Source of the DNA: DATDXV01 sp035289205
GTDB taxonomy: Archaea > Aenigmatarchaeota > Aenigmatarchaeia > Aenigmatarchaeales > DATDXV01
DNA length: 17,142 nt
Assembly: GCA_035289205.1 (NCBI GenBank)
Contig: DATDXV010000012.1
Location: 1-17,142, forward strand
Direction: 5' to 3'
Positions 11,688 through 17,142 of the stretch are shown here, piece after piece. A model generated the notes under the pieces. That model did not search any database. It was not told where the DNA came from and was given only the letters and a program-made list of their open reading frames with translations. Each line of letters starts with the position of its first letter. Position 1 is the first letter of the stretch. The translations under genes were made by a program, and so were the position numbers.

Positions 11688-12332
11688 TCACGAAGGAGAG
11701 GAAATTTTAGGTCTTGTAATTTCAGGATCAGCAATAGGGAATGTACCCTCTGGAATACCCTCATCTGTGAATATGCTATCATAGTAGTCATCCATAGTCT
11801 TCCTGTAGATCGCATCGAACTTCTCCACTATATGGCAGAACCATGCAGCGAACCCCCTTACTCCGCTAAAGCCTGTTCTCATGACCTGCTCCTTTTCCGG
11901 CGTTAATGCATAGAGGTCCGTCCTAGGGTCTCCATAGAAGTAGATTGTGGCATGATCCAACTCATGCCCATCTCCTATAAGCCCGCCCAATCTGTTGCCG
12001 TTGTTAAAGTGATCTCTAACGGCCTCCTCAACTTCTTCCTTCCATCTATATTTTTTGTGGTCTTCATCCAAGCACTCTGGAAACTTCTTTTCGAAGTCGA
12101 GATTGATCCATACCCATGCGTATGGGGGATTCCTGGAAATAGCATAGTCATCTATGTAGCCAGTATCATTATGGAAGAGCAAATTCGTATTTTTTATCCT
12201 ATATCCCTTTGCCTTTTCGTTCGTCTCCTTTGCAAGCCTATCCACAAGCCCCTGTATTTCCGCGGCTTTGTCTGCTGTCAGCTCTCTAACATGATATCTT
12301 CCACGTTCGAATTCCGTTTCAGAAGCAGCCAT
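11688..12332 (-). CDS. Uncharacterised soluble protein, 214 aa
   Basis: I do not recognise a family. The protein has no signal peptide or membrane segment. It is rich in aromatic residues (Trp, Tyr, Phe) and acidic patches, with helical ends and a middle that reads YAISRNPPYAWVWINLDFEK, then LIGDGHELDHATIYFYGDP. The H-E-L-D-H cluster (about 123-127) recalls a metal site but lacks the HExxH arrangement of peptidases. The ATG 12332 has no strong TATA box; it follows the 12383 gene after 50 bases and may be co-transcribed with it. An inverted repeat GTTCAT...ATGAAC (11667-11685) lies just after the stop. Confidence 0.65.
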   Translation of the reverse strand: MAASETEFERGRYHVRELTADKAAEIQGLVDRLAKETNEKAKGYRIKNTNLLFHNDTGYIDDYAISRNPPYAWVWINLDFEKKFPECLDEDHKKYRWKEEVEEAVRDHFNNGNRLGGLIGDGHELDHATIYFYGDPRTDLYALTPEKEQVMRTGFSGVRGFAAWFCHIVEKFDAIYRKTMDDYYDSIFTDEGIPEGTFPIADPEITRPKISSPS

Positions 12333-12382
12333 GAGAGCATTGGTTATAGAAAGAAGTTATGCTTTTGTTGTCAGGCAGCTGG

Positions 12383-12628
12383 CTACAGCTCTTGAAGGGG
12401 GAGCTGCTCTGCATATCTGAAGTCTTTTATCTTGCTTCTTTCCTTAAGGCTGTCTAGAACCTTCTCTCCTGCTTCAGGTATTGCGCCCAGAACAAAACCT
12501 CCATATCCACTGTATACTGTTATGCCTTTCATTTTTGCTCTTTTTAACTCCGGTTTTATATCTTCATATGTTACATCGTTTTCGAGACTCACCAAAACAA
12601 GTTCTGTGGGACTGGTCTCAGATGGCAT
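12383..12628 (-). CDS. Uncharacterised small protein, 81 aa
   Basis: 81 residues with an alternating strand/helix pattern: TELVLVSLENDV, a charged helix YEDIKPELKRAKMKG, a strand ITVYSG, a glycine-rich YGGFVLGAIPEAG and a helix EKVLDSLKERSK. It looks like a small alpha/beta fold, but I recognise no family. ATG 12628 has a TTTAAG-type TATA box (about 12650-12657) 26 nt upstream, so it is leaderless like its neighbours. It ends in TAG. The 214-aa gene follows 50 bases on. Confidence 0.6.
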   Translation of the reverse strand: MPSETSPTELVLVSLENDVTYEDIKPELKRAKMKGITVYSGYGGFVLGAIPEAGEKVLDSLKERSKIKDFRYAEQLPLQEL

Positions 12629-12682
12629 GGAGAATTTGTTTTTAGCAGGCTTAAATCGTTTTGAAGAGGGTTCGTCTTTTGT

Positions 12683-14002
12683 CTACATCGTAGATTTTGT
12701 AATATTTACATCTTTCACTAGAGCATACGGAGCCAGTGTTGGGATTTCAACTTCCCACCAATGGATCCAATCCCTTTCCCTGCTGATTGCGGCTATTTCC
12801 TGCAGAATCCTTAGAAGATTGTCGCTTACCCTGATGCCTTTCAGAGACTTGATTATCTGGCCGCTCTGGATCAGGAAAATCCCGTCACGGGGTATTGTAG
12901 AGAAGCTTCCGTCGCGATAGTTCTGGAACCTTGTATACCAGACGTTAGTTATGTATATTCCGTTTCTGACCTCATCAAAAAGCTCGTCTTTGGAGTACCC
13001 TCCTGCGTCCATAACAATGTTCCTGGGATATGGGGCAACGAGGCCAGCATTTCCAGTGGTCCGCGTACTATACTTTGCTGCTGTTGATGTGTTATGCAGA
13101 TAGTTTTTCAGGACGCCATCCTTGATTATGGCAGTCTTCTGTGTCGGCACGCCCTCGTCGTCAAATGCAACCGAGCCAAACCCGTTTGATGCATTGCTTT
13201 CATCATACAATGACAATCTGAAATTTGCGACCTTCTTCCCAAGCATTCCCGCCAGGCAGGAGAAGCCCGCGTCGACATCAAAAGCTGAGGCAGCCCTGCC
13301 CGCGCAGTTGAGCAGGTCTGCGAAAGAGAGGGGATCGAAAATGACATCATACTTCCCTGCATCCGCAGCAATTGGCTTCCTTGCAAGCTTCGCAATCTCC
13401 CCTGCCTTTTCGCCTGCAGATTCGGGATTGAACCTGTTCAGCAGCCTTGAACATGCTACGCCATGTCCAGATTCGTCCTTCTCATTGAAAGCTCTGGTTG
13501 ACATTTCTATGTCTGTTCCTTTTTCCGAAGCGTTTATTCCGGCGGATGTTGAAAGGAACCTTTCCCATGATGAACTGTAGAGAACGCCCGCGACCCTTTT
13601 TGCATTTGCTGCGTTGATTGCCGAGTAAACAAAATCTATCGCCTTGTCTCCAAGATCTGCGATTCTCCTGTCATAGGATTCTTCAACTGACTTGTACTTG
13701 AAAGGTCCCTCTGCCAAGCCTTTGTATGTAGAACTTGGCTCTGAAACCTTTGCGGCTGAGACCAGATTTTTCAAAGTATTCTCTATCGAATCTTTGGAAA
13801 GATCGCTGATACTTGTCGAAACCACTTTCTTCTGCAGGGCAATGAAGATCTCTGCAGAGACCTGATGCCAGTTCTGCATCACAGTTATGTCGCTGTTTGC
13901 AAACCTGATCTGATGCGTTTTGTCCTTCGTTATCTCTGCGACCGCATCTGAGGCTCCAAGAGAAAGCGCTTTTTTAACGATCTGTTCTGTTAGGTCTAGC
14001 AT
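12683..14002 (-). CDS. tldE: TldE/PmbA protease subunit
   Basis: 439 residues of the U62 (TldD/PmbA) family. It has the N-terminal MLDLTEQIVKKALSLGASDA start and the long alpha/beta core. The C-terminal half reads FSCLAGMLGKKVANFRLSLYD, then DEGVPTQKTAIIKDGVLKNY, LHNTSTAAKYSTRTTGNAGL, and GIYITNVWYTRFQN. It lacks the HExxxH metal motif, as expected for the non-catalytic TldE partner. With TldD it forms a heterodimer that degrades unfolded peptides. Its ATG follows the tldD stop by one base (TGA, T, ATG), so the pair is translationally coupled and made in one ratio. It ends in TAG. Confidence 0.93.
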   Translation of the reverse strand: MLDLTEQIVKKALSLGASDAVAEITKDKTHQIRFANSDITVMQNWHQVSAEIFIALQKKVVSTSISDLSKDSIENTLKNLVSAAKVSEPSSTYKGLAEGPFKYKSVEESYDRRIADLGDKAIDFVYSAINAANAKRVAGVLYSSSWERFLSTSAGINASEKGTDIEMSTRAFNEKDESGHGVACSRLLNRFNPESAGEKAGEIAKLARKPIAADAGKYDVIFDPLSFADLLNCAGRAASAFDVDAGFSCLAGMLGKKVANFRLSLYDESNASNGFGSVAFDDEGVPTQKTAIIKDGVLKNYLHNTSTAAKYSTRTTGNAGLVAPYPRNIVMDAGGYSKDELFDEVRNGIYITNVWYTRFQNYRDGSFSTIPRDGIFLIQSGQIIKSLKGIRVSDNLLRILQEIAAISRERDWIHWWEVEIPTLAPYALVKDVNITKSTM

Positions 14003-14003
14003 A

Positions 14004-15413
14004 TCAACCCAGCCTTATTCCTCGGAGCCTTGCATGGGGTCCGCCAAACCATACAGGAGCTCCATCCATTGGATCATTTTTTCCGCAATTCCCTGTTGAA
14101 AATTTCAAATCCTTTGCGCATGCATCAACAGCGGACCAGAATGCTGGGGTTGTTATCTCCAGCTTGGGCCTTCTCACCAGACCTTTCAGCTGGCCGTTCT
14201 CGATAAGATATGCCTCAAGTCCCGTGTATTTCTGATTGAATCGCTTGTCGTCAATGTTCCATTCCATGTAGCTCTTGATATAAACTCCCTTCTTCACTCC
14301 CTGGAACAGTTCATCCACTTTGTGATCTCCCGGAAGAACGAATGTGTTAGCCATCCTGATTATCGGTTCGCGGTTCCAGGTTCCCGCCCTTGCAGCTCCA
14401 TTGCTTGGAACCTTCCAGATTGCCCCAGTCCATCTGTTGTGGAGGAATTCATTTACGATTCCGTTCTTTATCAGAACTCTCCTCCTCGCCTTCACGCAAT
14501 CATCGTCATAAAGATAGAATCCATAGCTGTTTTCAATTGTTGGATCGTCAACAAGAGTTACGGCAGCGGATCCGATCCTCTTCCCTATCGAATCCTTCTC
14601 CATGAAGGATTCCCCTGCCTGAGCGCCTTCCCTTCCCCATATCCTGTCTGCCTCATAGGGATGGCCGCAGCTCTCGTGTGAAGCGATTCCCATAAGCTCC
14701 GGACTCAGAACAAGATCTATTTTTTCCTTTGGCGGGGCGACAGCCTTCGCAAGAATTGTTGTAAGCATCTTTGCTTCCTCTGGAACCATTTCCCTTATCT
14801 TCCAGGAATCCCACATCTCATATCCAGCTGAAGACCCGAACTGGTTCATCCTCTGCTCTGTATCGCCATTCTTCTCCGCAGTAAGCATGTAAAACAGATT
14901 CACCTTCGGTATTACAGATTCTATCTTTGACCCTTCTGAATTCACTATGAGCTTGTGCCGCAGCTCGTCATTGAGGCTGAAGAACCGCATCGGGACATTG
15001 ATCTTCTGGGATACAACTGATTTCTCCAATTCCTTCAGCAGAGCGATCTTCTCGTCAAGAGACATGTCCTCTACTTTCTTTTTCTGCCTGACTTCGTATT
15101 TCGCCCTGTTCGGCTTTTCCGGGGCAAAGTTTGCCTTTGTTTTCATTCCATGCGAAGCCTTCCCTGCCAAGCTTACTGCACTGTTCACAGCGTTCTCTAT
15201 CTCCTTCATGTCATTGGAATTGACGAAGGCAACCCCCAGTGACCCATCAACAACAACCCTGATTGCAAGCCCGCTTCCAATAGAAAACTCTGCGCTCTCA
15301 ACGCTTCCGTTCTTCATTACAAGATTGCTTGAGGAGATATGCTCTGCCCTGACTTCAGCATAGTCCGCATCCTTGGAGGCGATCTTCAGAACTTTATCTG
15401 TCAGGTCAAACAT
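14004..15413 (-). CDS. tldD: TldD metallopeptidase subunit
   Basis: 469 residues. The zinc motif HESCGH (H246-E247-x3-H251) lies in MGIASHESCGHPYEADRIWG. The expected third ligand, C443, lies in GNCGKNDPMDG near the C-terminus. Length, N-terminal helix MFDLTDKVLKIASKDADYAE and the family pattern EFLHNRWTGAIW agree with the U62 family. TldD/TldE cleaves unfolded peptides; in bacteria it also matures microcin B17. First gene of the tldD-tldE operon. ATG 15413 is about 24-25 nt from a TATA-like TTTTATTTTA that is also the U-tract of the dnaG terminator. Confidence 0.95.
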   Translation of the reverse strand: MFDLTDKVLKIASKDADYAEVRAEHISSSNLVMKNGSVESAEFSIGSGLAIRVVVDGSLGVAFVNSNDMKEIENAVNSAVSLAGKASHGMKTKANFAPEKPNRAKYEVRQKKKVEDMSLDEKIALLKELEKSVVSQKINVPMRFFSLNDELRHKLIVNSEGSKIESVIPKVNLFYMLTAEKNGDTEQRMNQFGSSAGYEMWDSWKIREMVPEEAKMLTTILAKAVAPPKEKIDLVLSPELMGIASHESCGHPYEADRIWGREGAQAGESFMEKDSIGKRIGSAAVTLVDDPTIENSYGFYLYDDDCVKARRRVLIKNGIVNEFLHNRWTGAIWKVPSNGAARAGTWNREPIIRMANTFVLPGDHKVDELFQGVKKGVYIKSYMEWNIDDKRFNQKYTGLEAYLIENGQLKGLVRRPKLEITTPAFWSAVDACAKDLKFSTGNCGKNDPMDGAPVWFGGPHARLRGIRLG

Positions 15414-15433
15414 GCTAGAAATGGAAACGATTA

Positions 15434-15460
15434 AAATAAAAAGCCCTCCTTGCGGAGGGC
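15434..15460 (-). terminator. Intrinsic terminator of dnaG overlapping the tldD promoter
   Basis: On the minus strand GCCCTCC, loop GCAA, GGAGGGC (15460 to 15443) is followed by TTTTTATTTTAA, eight bases after the dnaG stop at 15469: a strong hairpin and T-rich tract. The same T-rich tract is positioned as the TATA region of tldD (ATG 15413). Confidence 0.8.
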
Positions 15461-15468
15461 ATACAAAC

Positions 15469-16677
15469 TTAAGATAGCTGTTCTGCTGTGTAGATCCTCA
15501 GGTCCTGCGGCGGCCTGATTCTCCCCTTCAGCTTCATGCCTACAAGATATTTAGCCCCGCATTCTGCGACCTTGTCGACAACGTCCTGGTCTATTGAACC
15601 GTCTATCAAGACAGATGCTGCTCTGACATTTTCCAAGGCAGACTCCAGCTCAGCTGCAGGGACCTTTCCCAGAACATCCAGATTCTCGTCCAGAAGAATT
15701 GCTGCCCTGGTCCCTGTTATTTCATCCAGAAGGCCTTTCAGCTTCTCCTTCTTTTCCTTGTCTCCGGAGTCCTCCATCAGCGAAGGGGTTGAGTATGTGG
15801 GTTCCTTCTCCTCAGTTTCCGGGTACTCATCCCTCTTGTATCTCCTTCTTGTGGTTTCCGAAGGCTTTGCCTGATCGAACGGAACCTTATCCCTGACCGC
15901 CTTGAAAATCTCCTTCTTTGTAAGCTCCTCGACCTCCTTCCCGTCCGGAGCTCTTGCCACGAAGTCTATGTCCGCATGAGCAGACAGCTCCTTCAGAATA
16001 AGGTCTCCTCCCCTGTCGCCATCAAGAAAGGCTATTGTTGTTTTTCCTCTCGATATATCCCCTATGACTTCAGGCACATTTGTCCCCTCTATTGCTATAA
16101 CGTTCTTCATTCCTGCCTTCAACAGGGTCACAATGTCGGCTCTTCCTTCGCATATGATCAGAGTGTCGGAAGATTCAACATTCGGTCCTGCTGGAAGCCC
16201 CCTGTATTCAACAACTTCTCCAGCTCTCAGCTCTTCTTTTATTTTTTCTGTTATCTCTTCGCTCTCAAGAATATCCTGCTCATAAATGGCTTTTAGAATA
16301 TCCTTTGCCCTTTCAATAACATAGTTTCTCTTTTCAATCCTTACGTCCTCGACCTTTTCAATGGTTAGCTTCGCAGAGCAGGGCCCTACCCTCTCTATTG
16401 TCTCTATGCATGCTGCAATCAATGCTGTCTCAGATGCGTCAAGAGAAGAGGGGATTGTTATCACTCCTCTCGCCTTTGCATTTCTGGATTCTATATGAAC
16501 GTCTATTCTTCCTATTCTCCCTGTCCTCTGCAATTCTCTAAGATCCAGGGATTGTCCCAGCAATCCTTCGGTCTGCCCGAAGACAGCTCCTATCACGTCC
16601 GGTTTTTCAACCATACCCTCAGCATCAAACTGGGCGTAAATAACATATTTCGATGTGGCTTGCGCCAATTTTCCCAT
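15469..16677 (-). CDS. dnaG: Archaeal DnaG primase-like protein
   Basis: 402 residues. The N-terminal domain (MGKLAQATSKYVIYAQFDAE, EKPDVIGAVFGQTEGLLG) is the archaeal DnaG hallmark. The Toprim core follows: TLIICEGRAD with E177 and D181, VIAIEGTNVP, and LDGDRGGD with D219 and D221, the metal-binding acidic residues. A charged disordered linker (about 265-315, rich in R, K, E) leads to a C-terminal alpha/beta domain. In archaea DnaG can make RNA primers and is also a stable part of the RNA exosome, where it binds poly(A). Unlike its neighbours it is preceded by a strong GGAGGT ribosome site seven bases from ATG 16677, so it has a real 5' leader. A terminator follows it. Confidence 0.95.
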   Translation of the reverse strand: MGKLAQATSKYVIYAQFDAEGMVEKPDVIGAVFGQTEGLLGQSLDLRELQRTGRIGRIDVHIESRNAKARGVITIPSSLDASETALIAACIETIERVGPCSAKLTIEKVEDVRIEKRNYVIERAKDILKAIYEQDILESEEITEKIKEELRAGEVVEYRGLPAGPNVESSDTLIICEGRADIVTLLKAGMKNVIAIEGTNVPEVIGDISRGKTTIAFLDGDRGGDLILKELSAHADIDFVARAPDGKEVEELTKKEIFKAVRDKVPFDQAKPSETTRRRYKRDEYPETEEKEPTYSTPSLMEDSGDKEKKEKLKGLLDEITGTRAAILLDENLDVLGKVPAAELESALENVRAASVLIDGSIDQDVVDKVAECGAKYLVGMKLKGRIRPPQDLRIYTAEQLS

Positions 16678-16684
16678 GATTATT

Positions 16685-16690
16685 ACCTCC
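16685..16690 (-). promoter_or_regulatory. Strong ribosome-binding site of dnaG
   Basis: GGAGGT seven bases before ATG 16677 fixes the start. A TATA-like CATAAATTAAG (about 16737-16747) would place transcription start some 40 bases upstream of the ATG, so this site would be in the mRNA. Confidence 0.65.
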
Positions 16691-16792
16691 GATTTTTTAT
16701 GTTTCTAGTAGAAAGAGACCAAGTTCCGTTCCCCACTTAATTTATGCAGCACAGAGGCTGCAAACCCGTCCAAGTGCGATGATAAGCGTGAA

Positions 16793-16855
16793 TCAACCCT
16801 TAGCATCACTGTTTTTGATGTCATCAAGGATCGTTAACTTTTTCTCTTCCCTCAT
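16793..16855 (-). CDS. Possible 20-aa leader peptide upstream of dnaG
   Basis: ATG 16855 to TGA 16793 encodes MREEKKLTILDDIKNSDAKG. A TTAAATA-type box (16881-16888) is about 29 nt upstream, slightly long for a leaderless start. The peptide looks natural in composition but is short and unmatched. It could be chance. Confidence 0.15.
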   Translation of the reverse strand: MREEKKLTILDDIKNSDAKG

Positions 16856-16924
16856 TTGTAACCATAGTTCTCCGCGGGACTATTTAAGAGTTTCTATTTT
16901 GTAAGCTGTAAAGTAAACGTCACC

Positions 16925-17090
16925 TATAACATATGCGATTAAGCGATGTTTTGCGTCAGTAAAATATGGGTGGAGTTTTCTGTAAGGAAACGTAACCGCT
17001 TAATCGCTGTTATACGCTTCCGTTAGGAACGAGCCCGAGTGCAACGTCCAGCCGAAGGCTGGCGGGCGAAGAGGTTTCGGGGCTCGCCTG
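16925..17090. ncRNA. Highly structured region, candidate non-coding RNA or mobile-element end
   Basis: No protein frame is convincing here, but nested inverted repeats are strong. TATAACA-tat-GCGATTAAGCG (16925-16945) pairs with CGCTTAATCGC-TGTTATA (16997-17014): 18 pairs with one 3-nt bulge. Inside it GTTTTC/GGAAAC (16975-16991) forms a hairpin with a 5-nt loop. Downstream, CGAGCCC (17030-17036) pairs with GGGCTCG (17080-17086) and encloses CCAGCC-GAA-GGCTGG (17048-17062). TTCC-GTTA-GGAA (17018-17029) joins the two domains. The right domain is clearly GC-rich against AT-rich flanks, as expected of a stable RNA. I could not match it to tRNA, 5S, SRP or RNase P RNA motifs. Strand and ends are unknown. 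Confidence 0.4.
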
Positions 17091-17142
17091 TAGAAAGATT
17101 ATTATTATATCACCGGAACTAATGTTTATTATGATGAACTGG

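Noticed and set aside
16793..16850. Box C/D small RNA (TGATGA on the minus strand)
   Set aside because: A C-box-like TGATGA is present, but no matching CUGA D box at suitable spacing was found.
16925..17014. Possible integron attC site (TATAAC ... GTTATA ends with an inner stem)
   Set aside because: The outer boxes resemble those of some attC sites, but the inner 11-bp stem is perfect, without the extrahelical bases or two-sided spacer expected, and no integrase or cassette array is visible.
17030..17090. tRNA or SRP RNA in the GC-rich domain
   Set aside because: No T-loop TTCRA, no anticodon-arm layout, and no SRP helix 8 signature on either strand.
17122..17142. Start of a plus-strand gene at the right edge (ATG at 17122 or 17131)
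   Set aside because: Only a few codons are visible. A TATA-like run at 17102-17111 is at leaderless distance from 17131, but nothing confirms a gene.

Overview
The window is archaeal. It carries an archaeal-type histone, RadA recombinase, an archaeal RPA, archaeal DnaG primase, a TldD/TldE pair, a PRC-barrel protein and a UPF0200-type P-loop kinase. Many genes have a TATA-like box centred about 24-27 nt before the start codon, which implies leaderless mRNAs. Gene content, small compact genes, an Orc1/Cdc6-like ATPase with a winged helix and a polymorphic-toxin-like pair suggest a euryarchaeal or DPANN-type genome, but the sequence alone does not fix the lineage. Stop codons of the 20 longer genes are mixed (8 TAA, 7 TAG, 5 TGA), so TAG is an ordinary stop here.

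Layout. 1-2354 is an accessory stretch: a winged-helix regulator, an AT-rich intergenic zone with small palindromes, a possible 29-aa ORF, an apparent RelBE remnant, a self-inhibited Fic enzyme, and a zinc-finger gene broken by an in-frame amber codon. That broken gene shares one TATA element with the divergent histone gene (2404-2622). 2626-3641 holds a membrane-anchored toxin-like protein and a zinc-ribbon partner, overlapping ATGA-style. 3666-4268 is a Yip1-like membrane protein. 4403-7840 is an rpa-radA operon; radA is split by a 492-aa LAGLIDADG intein. 7904-9929 (minus strand) holds a PRC-barrel protein, a UPF0200 kinase and an Orc1/Cdc6-like ATPase.

9960-10270 is the most striking non-coding region: a dense array of TTCACGTGAA palindromes and half-sites directly upstream of the Orc1/Cdc6-like gene. 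It is a candidate replication origin or an autoregulatory operator array. To its right are thpR and a membrane-anchored OB-fold protein (plus strand), three uncharacterised small genes (minus strand), the tldD-tldE operon and dnaG (minus strand). An intrinsic terminator separates dnaG from tldD and overlaps the tldD promoter. The last 400 bases hold no convincing protein gene. They contain a set of strong nested inverted repeats that looks like a structured RNA or a mobile-element end.

Together the core genes concern DNA replication and repair (RPA, RadA, DnaG, Orc1/Cdc6-like, histone), RNA processing (ThpR) and peptide turnover (TldD/E). The left end concerns conflict and stress (Fic, toxin pair, antitoxin remnant). 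All assignments come from reading motifs; no database search was run.
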